Below, piece after piece: positions 24,741-34,233 of a stretch of DNA of 64,000 bases (position 1 is the stretch's first letter; every line of letters starts with the position of its first letter). Source of the stretch: Enterobacter asburiae (lineage in GTDB: Bacteria; Pseudomonadota; Gammaproteobacteria; Enterobacterales; Enterobacteriaceae). The translations under genes and the position numbers were made by a program. Location of the stretch: positions 3,162,001 to 3,226,000 of the forward strand of contig JAAQVN010000001.1 of assembly GCA_011754535.1 (NCBI GenBank), given 5' to 3'. The notes beneath the pieces were generated by a model. It was not told the DNA's origin and searched no databases. It was given only the letters and a program-made list of their open reading frames with translations.

Positions 24741-25595
24741 TCAGCAGTTGGTCAGCAGCTCGTCGCCCGTACCGCCTTTTGAAAGTTCGCGGCGCGGCTG
24801 GCTCTGGCTTTCGGTGTTATCGAGGGAGCTTTTGAGGGCGTTAAACGCCTGCGCGCTTTCTTCCGCCTTGCTGGTCACGTTCTGCTTAAGCTGCGCAAAA
24901 GCGGTCTCCAGCTCGGTGATGCGCTGGTCGGTGGCGCTGAAATTGGTTTGCACCTGCTCGGTGATGGTGGTCACAGCCTCATGCACATCAGCGAAACGGG
25001 CGTCATCGCTGACCTGCTTCCGGCTGAAAATGGCCTTAACCATATCGGTAAGGCTGTTGAGCATGGTGTCGGGGACGTCTTCAAACTCCAGCTCAGCCAG
25101 TGAGGCCACAGAGAAAACGTCATCCGGCTGGTCTTTTTTACCGGCGAGCGGGTTCTGCGCGGCGCGGCTGCAGAATTCGAGGTATTCCGTGCCGAGGCTT
25201 GCCGGGTCATCGGTGACGGCCAGACCAACGAGATAACACTTGCCACTGTTGGCAAAGTTCGGGCGGATCTCCATGGAGGTGTAAACCTTCTGCCCTGCCT
25301 TAACCATGCTGACCAGCTCGTCGAGCGGCTGGATTTTGCCGTACAGCGCTTTTTTGCCATCGAGCGCAGAGCCATCGCTGATAATCTCCGCCTTAAGCTC
25401 GGTCACATCGCCATAGCGTTTAAACAGACTGTCAGGCATCAGACCCCGGATATGTTCGAGGTTAATGCGGCAGCCGTAGACGCGCGGGTCGAACGTGTCG
25501 GCCATATCCTGAATATCATCGCCGCTGATGACGCGGCCATCGCAGGTGTCACCCTCGACGCCGATGCGAAACCATTTAGAAACTGTCTTTGCCAT
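24741..25595 (-). CDS. O: Capsid scaffold and maturation protease O
   Basis: 284 aa, the same as P2 gpO. The catalytic triad known for P2 O is fully conserved at the same residue numbers: Asp19 (in GDTCDG), His48 (in NLEHIRG) and Ser107 (in YTSMEI). The C-terminal half is a helical scaffolding part with glutamine-rich coiled coil (about 190-270). First gene of the O-N-M-L-X-holin-lysozyme-lysBC-R-S operon, divergent from P. Confidence 0.94.
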   Translation of the reverse strand: MAKTVSKWFRIGVEGDTCDGRVISGDDIQDMADTFDPRVYGCRINLEHIRGLMPDSLFKRYGDVTELKAEIISDGSALDGKKALYGKIQPLDELVSMVKAGQKVYTSMEIRPNFANSGKCYLVGLAVTDDPASLGTEYLEFCSRAAQNPLAGKKDQPDDVFSVASLAELEFEDVPDTMLNSLTDMVKAIFSRKQVSDDARFADVHEAVTTITEQVQTNFSATDQRITELETAFAQLKQNVTSKAEESAQAFNALKSSLDNTESQSQPRRELSKGGTGDELLTNC

Positions 25596-25674
25596 TTTTC
25601 AGGTGTCCTGATGTTGGGTTTTCGGGTCGGGGTTAGTTTCCCGACTCTGACCCGTATCAGCCACCGCTTGCGCT

Positions 25675-25697
25675 CCTGTTAGATCTGATACAACAGG
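25675..25697. promoter_or_regulatory. Dyad between the divergent late operons O and P
   Basis: A perfect inverted repeat CCTGTT-N11-AACAGG, centred at 25686, lies between genes O and P. It is about 55 bases from plausible start sites on both sides (near 25631 for O and near 25741 for P), so one element could serve both PO and PP. Its inner spacing is TGT-N13-ACA, one base longer than the Ogr consensus, so the call is tentative. The rest of the 166-base intergenic region has no gene. Confidence 0.4.
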
Positions 25698-25761
25698 CAC
25701 TTAGCGCTTATAACACCCCATTTCCTTAGCCTTGCCACGTAACACCAAAAACGAGGCAAGC

Positions 25762-27531
25762 ATGACCATTTCAACTGACCTTTCTCTGTTAAATGACCCG
25801 CGACGACAGGCGCGGCTGTTGTACTGGCAGGGGTTCGCCGTGCCGCAAATCTGCGAGATGCTGCAGCTCAAGCGCCCGACCGTGCAGAGCTGGAAACAGC
25901 GCGATGGATGGGAAGAAACCGCGCCGATTAACCGCGTGGAATCGACGTTAGAGGCTCGGCTTATTCAGCTCTATGCAAAGCCAGACCTGACCGCGCATGA
26001 CTTCAAAGTCGCTGATTTTCTGTCGCGCCAGATGGAGCGGCTCGCGCGCGTGAACCGCTACGGCCAGACCGGAAACGAGGTGGATTTAAATCCCAATATC
26101 GCCAGCCGTAACAAAGGGGATCGCAAAAAGCCGAAACGAAACTATTTCAGCGAGGAGGCCATAGAAAAACTGGAAGAGATTTTCTTCGATCAGTCGTTTG
26201 ACTATCAGCTCCGCTGGCATAAAGCGGGGTTAGAGCACCGTATCCGCCACATCCTGAAATCCCGCCAGATTGGCGCGACGTTCTACTTTGCGCGCGAGTC
26301 ACTTCTGCGCGCGCTTAAGACCGGGCAAAACCAGATATTTTTGTCTGCCAGTAAAACGCAGGCTTACGTGTTCCGTAAGTACATCATCGCCTTTGCCCGT
26401 CTGGTTGACGTCGACCTGTCAGGCGACCCGATCGTCATCGGCAACAATGGCGCTGAGCTGATTTTTCTCGGGACCAATTCCAACACCGCACAGAGCCACA
26501 ACGGCGACCTGTATGTTGATGAAATTTTCTGGATACCCAATTTCCAGAAGCTGCGCAAAGTCGCCTCGGGCATGGCCTCGCAGTCACACCTGCGCACTAC
26601 CTATTTTTCGACCCCGTCGACGCTGGCGCACGGCGCTTACCCGTTCTGGTCAGGCGAGCTGTTTAACCGTGGCCGCAGCAACCGCGACGAACGTGTCGAC
26701 ATTGATATCAGTCATCAGGCGCTCGCCGGTGGCGTGCTGTGCGGTGATGGACAGTGGCGGCAGATTGTCACCATTGAGGACGCGCTTGCCGGTGGCTGTA
26801 CCCTGTTTAACCTCGACCAGCTTAAGCAGGAAAACAGCGCGGATGACTTCCGTAACCTGTTTATGTGCGAGTTCGTCGACGATAAGGCATCGGTATTCCC
26901 GTTCGAGGAGTTGCAGCGTTGCATGGTCGATGCGATGGAGGAATGGGAGGACTTCGAGCCGTTCGCCGACCGTCCGTTTAACTGGCGTCCGGTCTGGATT
27001 GGCTATGACCCTTCACACACCGGCGACAGCGCAGGCTGTGCGGTGCTGGCTCCGCCGCTGGTTGCCGGTGGCAAGTTCCGCATTCTTGAGCGTCACCAGT
27101 GGAAAGGCATGGATTTTGCCGCGCAGGCCGAGGCCATCCGGGCGCTGACCGAAAAATACACCGTCGACTATATCGGTATCGATGCGACCGGCATCGGCCA
27201 GGGTGTTTACCAGCTCGTGCGCTCATTCTTCCCGGCGGCGCGCGCCATCCGCTACACGCCGGAAATGAAAACCGCAATGGTGCTGAAAGCGAAAGACACC
27301 ATCAGGCGCGGGTGTCTGGAATATGACGCCGGTGCGACCGACATCACTCAGTCATTTATGGCTATCCGCAAAACCATGACCAGCAGCGGCCGCAGCGCGA
27401 CCTATGAAGCCAGCCGCAGCGAGGAAGCCAGCCACGCGGATATCGCGTGGGCGACCATGCACGCCCTGTTAAACGAGCCGCTTTCCGCCGGTAGCGGTAT
27501 GCAATCAAGTTCAATTCTGGATATTAACTAA
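25762..27531 (+). CDS. P: Terminase large subunit P
   Basis: 589 aa from ATG 25762 (590 in P2); GAGG is just upstream. An N-terminal helix-turn-helix (VPQICEMLQLKRPTVQSWKQ) is followed by an ATPase domain with the Walker-A-like SRQIGAT and Walker-B-like YVDEIFW, then a nuclease domain with GYDPSHTGDSAG and IGIDATGIG, whose aspartates bind metal. It drives DNA into the capsid and cuts at cos. Only one base separates its stop from Q. Confidence 0.94.
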   Translation: MTISTDLSLLNDPRRQARLLYWQGFAVPQICEMLQLKRPTVQSWKQRDGWEETAPINRVESTLEARLIQLYAKPDLTAHDFKVADFLSRQMERLARVNRYGQTGNEVDLNPNIASRNKGDRKKPKRNYFSEEAIEKLEEIFFDQSFDYQLRWHKAGLEHRIRHILKSRQIGATFYFARESLLRALKTGQNQIFLSASKTQAYVFRKYIIAFARLVDVDLSGDPIVIGNNGAELIFLGTNSNTAQSHNGDLYVDEIFWIPNFQKLRKVASGMASQSHLRTTYFSTPSTLAHGAYPFWSGELFNRGRSNRDERVDIDISHQALAGGVLCGDGQWRQIVTIEDALAGGCTLFNLDQLKQENSADDFRNLFMCEFVDDKASVFPFEELQRCMVDAMEEWEDFEPFADRPFNWRPVWIGYDPSHTGDSAGCAVLAPPLVAGGKFRILERHQWKGMDFAAQAEAIRALTEKYTVDYIGIDATGIGQGVYQLVRSFFPAARAIRYTPEMKTAMVLKAKDTIRRGCLEYDAGATDITQSFMAIRKTMTSSGRSATYEASRSEEASHADIAWATMHALLNEPLSAGSGMQSSSILDIN

Positions 27532-27532
27532 G

Positions 27533-28558
27533 ATGAAAAAACGCCAAAAGAAACAGCCAAAACAGACCAGCATGACCGCCAGCGCGCCGCAGAAAATGGA
27601 GGCGTTCACTTTTGGTGAGCCGTCACCCGTGCTGGATCGCCGCGACATCCTCGACTATGTCGAGTGCATCAACAACGGTAAATGGTACGAGCCGCCGGTC
27701 AACTTCTCGGGACTGGCAAAAAGCCTGCGCGCCGCCGTACACCACAGCTCCCCGATTTACGTAAAGCGCAACATTCTGACCAGCACCTTTATCCCGCACC
27801 CGTTGCTGTCCCGTCAGAACTTCAGCCGCCTTGTGCTCGATTATCTGGTCTTCGCCAACGGCTATCTCGAGAAGCGCATGAGCGTGACCGGCCAGCTTTT
27901 TAAACTGGAAACCTCCCCTGCCAAATACACCCGCCGTGGCGTCGAAGATGGCGTTTACTGGTACGTGTCGAGCTTTACCAATCCGCACCAGTTCGCCCCC
28001 GGTTCGGTGTTTCACCTGCTTGAGCCTGATATCAATCAGGAGCTCTACGGGATGCCGGAATACCTTAGCGCGCTCAATTCCGCCTGGCTGAATGAATCCG
28101 CCACGCTGTTTCGTCGCAAGTATTACCAGAACGGCGCGCACGCGGGTTACATCATGTACGTGACCGACGCGGCGCAAAGCAGCACCGACGTCGAGGCGCT
28201 GCGCTCCGCGATGCGCGACTCGAAAGGGCTCGGGAATTTTAAAAACCTGTTTTTCTACGCCCCGAACGGGAAACCGGACGGCATTAAGATCGTGCCGCTG
28301 AGTGAAGTCGCCACGAAGGATGATTTTTTTAACATCAAGAAGGTGAGCGCCGCTGACCTGCTCGATGCGCACCGCGTGCCGTTCCAGCTCATGGGCGGCA
28401 AGCCTGAAAATATCGGCTCGATGGGCGATATCGAGAAGGTGGCGCGGGTATTTGTGCGTAACGAGCTGACGCCGCTGCAGGAGCGTTTCAAAGAGATAAA
28501 CGACTGGCTCGGAATGGAGGTGATCCGCTTTAAGGATTACAACATCGAGACCGAGTAA
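27533..28558 (+). CDS. Q: Portal protein Q
   Basis: 341 aa (344 in P2). It forms the dodecameric ring for DNA entry and exit. Basic N-terminus (MKKRQKKQPKQTS), then a typical FTFGEPSPVLDRRDILDY segment. It ends the P-Q operon and is followed by the cos region. Confidence 0.94.
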   Translation: MKKRQKKQPKQTSMTASAPQKMEAFTFGEPSPVLDRRDILDYVECINNGKWYEPPVNFSGLAKSLRAAVHHSSPIYVKRNILTSTFIPHPLLSRQNFSRLVLDYLVFANGYLEKRMSVTGQLFKLETSPAKYTRRGVEDGVYWYVSSFTNPHQFAPGSVFHLLEPDINQELYGMPEYLSALNSAWLNESATLFRRKYYQNGAHAGYIMYVTDAAQSSTDVEALRSAMRDSKGLGNFKNLFFYAPNGKPDGIKIVPLSEVATKDDFFNIKKVSAADLLDAHRVPFQLMGGKPENIGSMGDIEKVARVFVRNELTPLQERFKEINDWLGMEVIRFKDYNIETE

Positions 28559-28723
28559 ACCCGCACAAAATGCCGCCTTTGGGCGGCACTTCCTAACAGC
28601 TCACCATACGCCGCACACGCCACGTAACCCCGCAACCGGTCACGATTCAACCTCACCGCTCAGCGCGCTACCACGACGCGCACAGACGCGCAAAATAAAT
28701 CCTGTCACCACGTCTGGCGCGCA

Positions 28724-28742
28724 GTGCTATCCCCGCCTCGCC
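28724..28742 (-). other. cos: cos site (cohesive end region)
   Basis: Read on the minus strand, 19 bases GGCGAGGCGGGGATAGCAC differ in one position from the 19-base cohesive end of P2 as I remember it (A for T near the end). The site is enclosed by an inverted repeat (GCGCGCAG/CTGCGCGC), as expected for a terminase binding and cutting site. The whole gap 28559-28874 has no gene; it contains many CGC-rich short repeats (CACGCC, GCGCGC) that could be terminase contacts. Confidence 0.88.
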
Positions 28743-28874
28743 TGCGCGCTTAACGGGTCGCTTTTAATGCAGGTGCATCAGGAGCTCCGAACCGCGCCAG
28801 CGCTGGCGCTGGCTAGCAAACACAGAATAAAAAAACGAATGCAAATTCATGCGTCTGATGCATGCATAACTAGT

Positions 28875-29543
28875 TTAAAATAACTCATCACCTGATTTAT
28901 CGCCTAACAAATGGGGATTTTGTTGCCCCCATGCGTCAAAACGACCTTTCACACAAGTAGTTAAAGCTTCTGGCAAATCAATATCATACGTTTTAAGAGC
29001 TGTGAAAATCTTCAATCTGAGCTTTTCAAATTTTAACTCTGGGTCATCCCTGAGAGAGATGAATATTGAAGCCCATTTCATATTACTCTCAATTACTAAA
29101 GGTAAATCCAAGTGGTCGCCTTTTTCTTTTAATACGGCGCTATCTTCATTCAACCGCTGCCCGAACATAAAATTTAACGAAACACTTAATGACTTTTCAG
29201 GAATAAATAAAGATAAATCAGTGATTTTAGCTTTTACATTTTTCAGATTTTTTATTCGTATGTTCATGGTATAAGTCTCACCAAAAGGTGATTTATCTAT
29301 ACCAGAAGTTGTTATTTCGATTTTTTCCACGTCTGCCTGCGTTGCATGGAATGCCATCCACATAGAAACAGCTACAGCCGCAAGTGTAGCCAATCCAGAA
29401 ACCCACCCTCCCAGCATGCTCCACAATGCAACAATCTCAGAGTGACCTTTGTCTGCCCAAGCCAATTGGAATCCACCACAAAAAAATCCCAGAAGAAACA
29501 TAAGCACGCACAAAGACATAACTGCCGCATATTTCCAAAACAT
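28875..29543 (-). CDS. Two-helix membrane protein of unknown function in the tin/old slot
   Basis: 222 aa from ATG 29543, with GGGGAT upstream. Two N-terminal transmembrane helices (about residues 5-29 and 44-64), then a cytoplasmic part of about 155 residues rich in beta-type sequence and lysine. I do not recognise it. It lies between cos and the A-side genes, where P2 carries tin and old and where related phages often carry anti-phage genes. It is AT-rich relative to A. A superinfection-exclusion role is plausible but only by place and topology. Confidence 0.6.
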   Translation of the reverse strand: MFWKYAAVMSLCVLMFLLGFFCGGFQLAWADKGHSEIVALWSMLGGWVSGLATLAAVAVSMWMAFHATQADVEKIEITTSGIDKSPFGETYTMNIRIKNLKNVKAKITDLSLFIPEKSLSVSLNFMFGQRLNEDSAVLKEKGDHLDLPLVIESNMKWASIFISLRDDPELKFEKLRLKIFTALKTYDIDLPEALTTCVKGRFDAWGQQNPHLLGDKSGDELF

Positions 29544-29599
29544 CAACTATCCCCGGTAGTATTTTTTATACGTTAACATTTCATAGCTTCAACAACCAG

Positions 29600-29860
29600 T
29601 TAATCAAAAAGCGAATAATTCGGGTCAAATTCATCGCTTTTTGCCTCGACTTTTTTCATGGAGGCGAGAAAATCCATACCATCATTTAGCGACACAGGTC
29701 GCTCGTACTCAATCATAAAAACGTCATCATAAGTGCGTCCCAGCCAGTACCCACCGCCGCACTCTTTAGGCCGCTGGAAGAAAACCCACCCTCCGGGGCG
29801 ATAATACTCTAAAGCCTCCCCGCGATAGACCACCTGAAAACCTAAGTCATAACCCGCCAT
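29600..29860 (-). CDS. Small P2-type early-region protein, unknown function
   Basis: 86 aa from ATG 29860 with a strong GGAGGGG site. The acidic protein (MAGYDLGFQVVYRGEALEYY, then aromatic-rich WVFFQRP) has no recognised domain. It ends a rightward-to-left early operon starting at cox and lies 39 bases from the unknown membrane protein. Confidence 0.6.
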   Translation of the reverse strand: MAGYDLGFQVVYRGEALEYYRPGGWVFFQRPKECGGGYWLGRTYDDVFMIEYERPVSLNDGMDFLASMKKVEAKSDEFDPNYSLFD

Positions 29861-29995
29861 ATCCCCTCCATAAAAAAAATACTGTATGCACATACAGTAT
29901 TTTTAGCAGATATTCAGGCGAAATGCTAACGCCTCGCCGGGCTCGTTGTTCAACACCACCGGCACTGAAAGCAAGTTTCAGCACCGGCGGCGTTC

Positions 29996-30232
29996 TTACG
30001 GTCGCCGTGGTGGCGGAATTTTCGGACCCTTTGCCGGTGCGAATATCTCATTTTTCGGATTGCTAATATCGAGACATTTATCGTAGCTATCCCGGACAAT
30101 TTCGGCGCACCCGACCAGTTCGGCAGGGGTCAAATTTTCATTAATCATAATCTGTTGTAAGCGATGGACGATTGCCATCAATTTGATACTGTCGGTTTTG
30201 TGCCTGGGTGCCTCTCGATGTAGTTTCGTCAT
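29996..30232 (-). CDS. Small early-region protein, unknown function
   Basis: 78 aa from ATG 30232, overlapping the stop of the ASCH gene by ATGA; GGGTGG lies 5 bases upstream. Helical, with basic start (MTKLHREAPRHK) and a proline-rich C-terminus (KGPKIPPPRRP). No function recognised. Similar small genes follow A in other P2-like phages. Confidence 0.65.
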   Translation of the reverse strand: MTKLHREAPRHKTDSIKLMAIVHRLQQIMINENLTPAELVGCAEIVRDSYDKCLDISNPKNEIFAPAKGPKIPPPRRP

Positions 30233-30693
30233 TTTATCCACCCTTTATTCTTAGCCAGTAAAATTGAATCTTCCGAAAATTCCCATACGCCATCGGGTGC
30301 AACTAACGCACCGGGTGAGGTATCGTTTAGAGAGTCAAATGAAACGGCCAGCCCCAAAGGATGCAAAATTTCATGGTTAATTCTGAATACAAGACCTCGC
30401 TTGCTTAACTCTTTCCAGCCAATCACCTCAAACAATTTTGATACCGGCGCTTTCAAAACCTCAATACTCAGCATCACATAATTTTCAGTCCACTCCTTTA
30501 AATCCGTAACATCCGTGACCCTCACCGATACACTTTCGCCGGTATACCCGCGCTCGGGCTCCCATTCCATCAACCGGAGGATATCGCCGCATTGATAGTC
30601 CCGGTCATTAAGCCGAAACTCAGCGCGCTTTGACTCCTCCCGCACAGCGTTAAAATGGACAGGCGCAATTTTTAACTCGTGAATTTTACTCAT
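30229..30693 (-). CDS. ASCH-like (DUF3850) early-region protein
   Basis: 154 aa from ATG 30693, GAGGAG 8 bases upstream. The N-terminal 70 residues (HELKIAPVHFNAV, then RLNDRDYQCGDILRLMEWEPERGYTG) match the pattern of DUF3850, an ASCH/PUA-like RNA-binding fold. The C-terminal part (about 85-154) is a second unknown domain. It follows A with slight overlap of control sequences, so it is part of the early operon. Confidence 0.7.
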   Translation of the reverse strand: MSKIHELKIAPVHFNAVREESKRAEFRLNDRDYQCGDILRLMEWEPERGYTGESVSVRVTDVTDLKEWTENYVMLSIEVLKAPVSKLFEVIGWKELSKRGLVFRINHEILHPLGLAVSFDSLNDTSPGALVAPDGVWEFSEDSILLAKNKGWIK

Positions 30694-30698
30694 CTTCA

Positions 30699-32984
30699 CT
30701 ACTCCTCAGACATTGAAAACCCCGGCCACTCATCAGCAGCCGCATATTTGAATTTTTTATCGCCATAAATCACCGTAGCCCCACGCGCCAGCGCATCGAG
30801 CTCCCACCGTTCCGGGGTAATGCCCTCCTGAGCCAAATCGAAACGAATTTTTGCAACGCGATCCCTTTCGGGTTTTGTCATCCTGGCTGATGGCGCTTGC
30901 TCGCTGGTTTTGAGCGGCGCATTGCTTCTTTGCTGCCGATTTTTGCGCGGTGCGCCAGCTTTTAACGCCCCGTTAAGCACTTTCACGACGTCCGGCTCAT
31001 TCCAGCCGATAACCCCGCGCTCAATCAGATTTAACACCGCTGCGGCTTGCTCAGACGGTGTGGGGGTCATAACTGGATCGCCACCGCCGGTGAGCTTTCC
31101 ACAGTTATTGACAGGACTCCGAGGCGCGGCAGAGCCGCTTTTTAAGGTCAAAGGCTCAACGGCCAAAACCTTTGGAACGATGCGCCATTCGGCTGTACGG
31201 GTTACATGGACACGGTGAGCCCCGAGGTGAGGGGCATAAATCCCGACAACCCTCTCGATATCTTCCTCGTATTCGTTGACCTCATCCGTCACCTTACGGG
31301 CGACCCTGACCGCCTGAGCATCACGCTTAATGTTTGCTCCGCCCTGCGCGATGATATACAGGTCAAACTCGCCCTCATCAGCAGCAGCTCGCGCAGCCTC
31401 AACGCGGTCGTCAAATTCGCTGGCAATACTCACCCCGCGCGGCAACTTGCGCAGTTCGCGGTAAGCGCCCATTGTCGGGAGGCCAATCGGTTTAAACTGA
31501 GGGATGCGCCATGTAGACGCCCAAGCGGTGACGGCTGCGGCAGTATCTTTCAGGGGCTTGCCGGTGTCGTGGTCGAGCTGGCCGTCAAGCGCGTAGCCGT
31601 CGATATTTTTGGCAATGTATTTAGCGATATAACCCGCCGCGCCGCCCTGATTAAGATGACGAGACTCAAAGCGCTGTTTTGCCGCTCCCTTTTCGTGTCC
31701 GTCCTCTTTGAGGGCATAACGACGCATTATTTCGTTAATGGCTTTACGCTGACCGGGTTTGCAAAACAGCATCATGTGCCAGTGAGGCGTTCCGTCGTGG
31801 TGCGGTTCGACAACACGCATCCCGTACACCTCTAAATCGTTATCTTTGAACGCAGTGCGCATGAGGCTCCAGATTCGGCAGAGATAGCGCTGGCCGTCTT
31901 TTGGCGTGAATGCGGTTTCGTTCCATCCATGATTGAGCTGCACCGTTTTGCTTTCGCCTTTGCCGACCTGTCGGGTCGGATGATATTTCGAGGGTGTGGT
32001 CAGGGTAATGAACATCCCCACGTCACCGGCGCTGGCCGCGTAGCGCTCAATCCCGGCGATGGTATTCATCAGCTCCATGCGACGAATTTCAGGGTTTGAA
32101 ATACTCCCCATGACCTTGCTAATGAGGTCGATACGTTCACCGGTGACTTTGTTTTCCAGCTCGCAGGATTTCAGGTATTCGAGATTAGCCAGTCGGCGCG
32201 CGTGAACATCGCGGATCGCTATTTTGCTGGCGTAGGGTGAACGGTCTTTGTTGACCTCACCGGCGGCAATAAGCAGTGCCTCGCGCCAGCGCATACGCTG
32301 CGCCTTGAGCTGGTTAACCCACCACTCGTCTTTTATCAGTCGTGAAATAGCGGAAAATGCCATGCGGATCGTCATCTGACCCTTACGGTATTTTTTCCAG
32401 TACATCGGTGTGATGTTAAAAGCGCGTGCGACACCGGCCACCTGACCGTATATGTGCGCCTGAGCCTCATCGGTAAAAAGGGATTCTTTACCGCCAAAAG
32501 CCTCAGCCCATTCGTCGCTGAGCTCCTCGTATTTGCTCCAGAGCTGCGAGGCAATACGGGAAGCAAATTTTTTGAGCTCTTTGTCGCTCATATCCGGCAA
32601 ACGGGCATATACATCACGCTCTGACAGAAAGCCGGGCGAGACGGATTCATTTATTCCGCTCAGCTCGTTAACCCGCTCAAGACGCGGCAGCAGCTTGCGC
32701 TCAAACGTGTTTTTGAGGAAATACAGCCCACCCAAAGGGCTCTTTGTGTGGCGGATGAAGTTATAACGCGAGGTAAAAAGCGTTTGCAGGAAAAACGGCA
32801 GGCGGTCAATCCGGTTTAAAACACCTTGCACCTGACGGAGTTCGGCACGTGTAAGGGGTCTGTCGCGGCCTATGGCCTCGCGGGATTTGTTCCACGGATA
32901 AGCACCGACGAAATTCTCACCGGTGCTTTTTGGTAGTGGGGGTGGTGGTGAGGGGGCAACGCGCCCCCGGTTCTCAGCGGCCAT
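30699..32984 (-). CDS. A: Replication initiation endonuclease A
   Basis: 761 aa, exactly as P2 gpA. It nicks the origin and starts rolling-circle replication. The HUH metal motif is HWH at 401-403, and the paired catalytic tyrosines are Y452 and Y456 in GYIAKYIAKN (450 and 454 in P2). The origin is expected within its own coding sequence as in P2; I could not pinpoint it by eye. A acts in cis and needs host Rep helicase. Confidence 0.95.
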   Translation of the reverse strand: MAAENRGRVAPSPPPPLPKSTGENFVGAYPWNKSREAIGRDRPLTRAELRQVQGVLNRIDRLPFFLQTLFTSRYNFIRHTKSPLGGLYFLKNTFERKLLPRLERVNELSGINESVSPGFLSERDVYARLPDMSDKELKKFASRIASQLWSKYEELSDEWAEAFGGKESLFTDEAQAHIYGQVAGVARAFNITPMYWKKYRKGQMTIRMAFSAISRLIKDEWWVNQLKAQRMRWREALLIAAGEVNKDRSPYASKIAIRDVHARRLANLEYLKSCELENKVTGERIDLISKVMGSISNPEIRRMELMNTIAGIERYAASAGDVGMFITLTTPSKYHPTRQVGKGESKTVQLNHGWNETAFTPKDGQRYLCRIWSLMRTAFKDNDLEVYGMRVVEPHHDGTPHWHMMLFCKPGQRKAINEIMRRYALKEDGHEKGAAKQRFESRHLNQGGAAGYIAKYIAKNIDGYALDGQLDHDTGKPLKDTAAAVTAWASTWRIPQFKPIGLPTMGAYRELRKLPRGVSIASEFDDRVEAARAAADEGEFDLYIIAQGGANIKRDAQAVRVARKVTDEVNEYEEDIERVVGIYAPHLGAHRVHVTRTAEWRIVPKVLAVEPLTLKSGSAAPRSPVNNCGKLTGGGDPVMTPTPSEQAAAVLNLIERGVIGWNEPDVVKVLNGALKAGAPRKNRQQRSNAPLKTSEQAPSARMTKPERDRVAKIRFDLAQEGITPERWELDALARGATVIYGDKKFKYAAADEWPGFSMSEE

Positions 32985-33249
32985 TGTCGGTGAATGCTTC
33001 CAGACATTTTTGACCTAACTGCTCGACCTGCTTTTCTAAGTCTGAAAATTGACGAGCCTCACCGGTTAGAATGTTGTGCAGCACCAGACCGGAAACGAGC
33101 TTGCTGATAGTTGGATAAAAGCCAACAGTATCGAGCCATTCTTTACCGGCATTTTTGCCAGATTTAGCGATTTTCTTTTCCTGCAAAATAAACTGAAATT
33201 GGTCGCTAGTGATTACGAATTTATTATCAATGACAATATTAATGCTCAT
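32974..33249 (-). CDS. DUF5405-like early protein
   Basis: 91 aa, start MSINIVIDNKFVITSDQFQF, followed by EKKIAKSGKNAGKE, which fits the DUF5405 family common between B and A of P2-like phages. Function unknown. Its end overlaps the A start by 11 bases. Confidence 0.7.
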   Translation of the reverse strand: MSINIVIDNKFVITSDQFQFILQEKKIAKSGKNAGKEWLDTVGFYPTISKLVSGLVLHNILTGEARQFSDLEKQVEQLGQKCLEAFTDNGR

Positions 33250-33265
33250 ACAATCTCTTATTAAT

Positions 33266-33481
33266 TTATCTCTGATTTAAAATAGAGTTGTGAATATTTT
33301 CGGATTCCTGCCCCAACAGTTCGATAATTTCAGTCCGGTTCATATCAGACTTGCAGATGTGAGCTATCAGAGAATCAAGCGCCGACGCGAAACGGGTCGC
33401 GGTGACTAACTGCGCCTCGACTGTGGCCTGAGCTAGCAGAGCTTTGATGTTGCTTCGAGGTACTGATATTTGTTTATTCAT
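33266..33481 (-). CDS. DUF2732-like early protein
   Basis: 71-aa helical protein, start MNKQISVPRSNIKALLAQA, in the place of P2 orf80. The pattern fits the DUF2732 family, whose role is unknown. AGG before the ATG is a weak ribosome site. Confidence 0.65.
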   Translation of the reverse strand: MNKQISVPRSNIKALLAQATVEAQLVTATRFASALDSLIAHICKSDMNRTEIIELLGQESENIHNSILNQR

Positions 33482-33545
33482 TTACCTAACTCCAGACAAA
33501 AAGATGCCCCACGCATTCAAGCGCGTAAAAAGTTTTGCGAGTTAA

Positions 33546-34046
33546 TTAATGCAAATATTGCTCAGGCTTAACAGAGGTTAAAATAGTTGGGGCATATTCA
33601 AACAGGCTGAATAGTTCACGCAATGCACGGAATAATTGCTCCCGCCAATAACATGCATCTTCATTGATACGCCAGTAAGGCTGATTAAACTCTTTCTCAG
33701 TTAATCCGGCATGAAGGAATAAAGTGCGGCGCTGGCTTACTGTCAGGAAACTGATATAAGCCGTTTCACTGGCTCCGACCTGACGACGTTTAGAAAACGC
33801 ATCGCGCAGCTCGTCAATCGCACAGGCCAGACGCTCGCGATCCACATCGTTCATTTCTTCAAAACGCATAGTCGCGTGACGCTGTTTAAGCTGAGCGTGA
33901 AAACAGACCGTCAGGCGGTCGCGTTCCATCATCTGATTGTAAAAATCGCATGAGTCATGCCAGCGAGGTTCTGCCAGATGCTTACCGATTATTACGCGCA
34001 GAGCTGCAGGTTGTTTTTGAACTAAACCAAGAGTCATTACAGCCAT
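33546..34046 (-). CDS. B: Replication protein B (helicase loader)
   Basis: 166 aa, the same as P2 gpB, which is known to bind host DnaB and load it for lagging-strand synthesis. Start MAVMTLGLVQKQPAALRVII and the internal HDSCDFYNQMMERDRLTVCFHAQL are typical. GAGGGG lies 8 bases before the ATG. The start overlaps the end of the small upstream gene. Confidence 0.92.
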   Translation of the reverse strand: MAVMTLGLVQKQPAALRVIIGKHLAEPRWHDSCDFYNQMMERDRLTVCFHAQLKQRHATMRFEEMNDVDRERLACAIDELRDAFSKRRQVGASETAYISFLTVSQRRTLFLHAGLTEKEFNQPYWRINEDACYWREQLFRALRELFSLFEYAPTILTSVKPEQYLH

Positions 34047-34222
34047 TTTGACACCCCTCTGATTTTCATGATGCGCTTAACAACCACAACCACAACCAGA
34101 ATGCCAGGCTTACGGGTGCGGATGATGATGCCTCGACGTCCCCGACCGTGGGTGATGGTGAAGTTAATCGGGTTCGGGCTTTCGTTACGGAGCAACTGAG
34201 CGATGCAGCGTGGTTCTTTCAT
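34037..34222 (-). CDS. Small early protein (P2 orf78 position)
   Basis: 61 aa from ATG 34222 with GGGGGAA upstream. Very basic, with a valine run and lysine/arginine-rich end (VVVVVVKRIMKIRGVSKW). It lies between cox and B, where P2 has orf78 (DUF2724). Function unknown. Confidence 0.7.
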   Translation of the reverse strand: MKEPRCIAQLLRNESPNPINFTITHGRGRRGIIIRTRKPGILVVVVVVKRIMKIRGVSKWL

Positions 34223-34233
34223 GGAATTCCCCC

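Noticed and set aside
25675..25697. Exact Ogr consensus site for PO and PP
   Set aside because: The dyad is perfect, but the inner spacing is TGT-N13-ACA and not N12; listed only as a candidate regulatory dyad.
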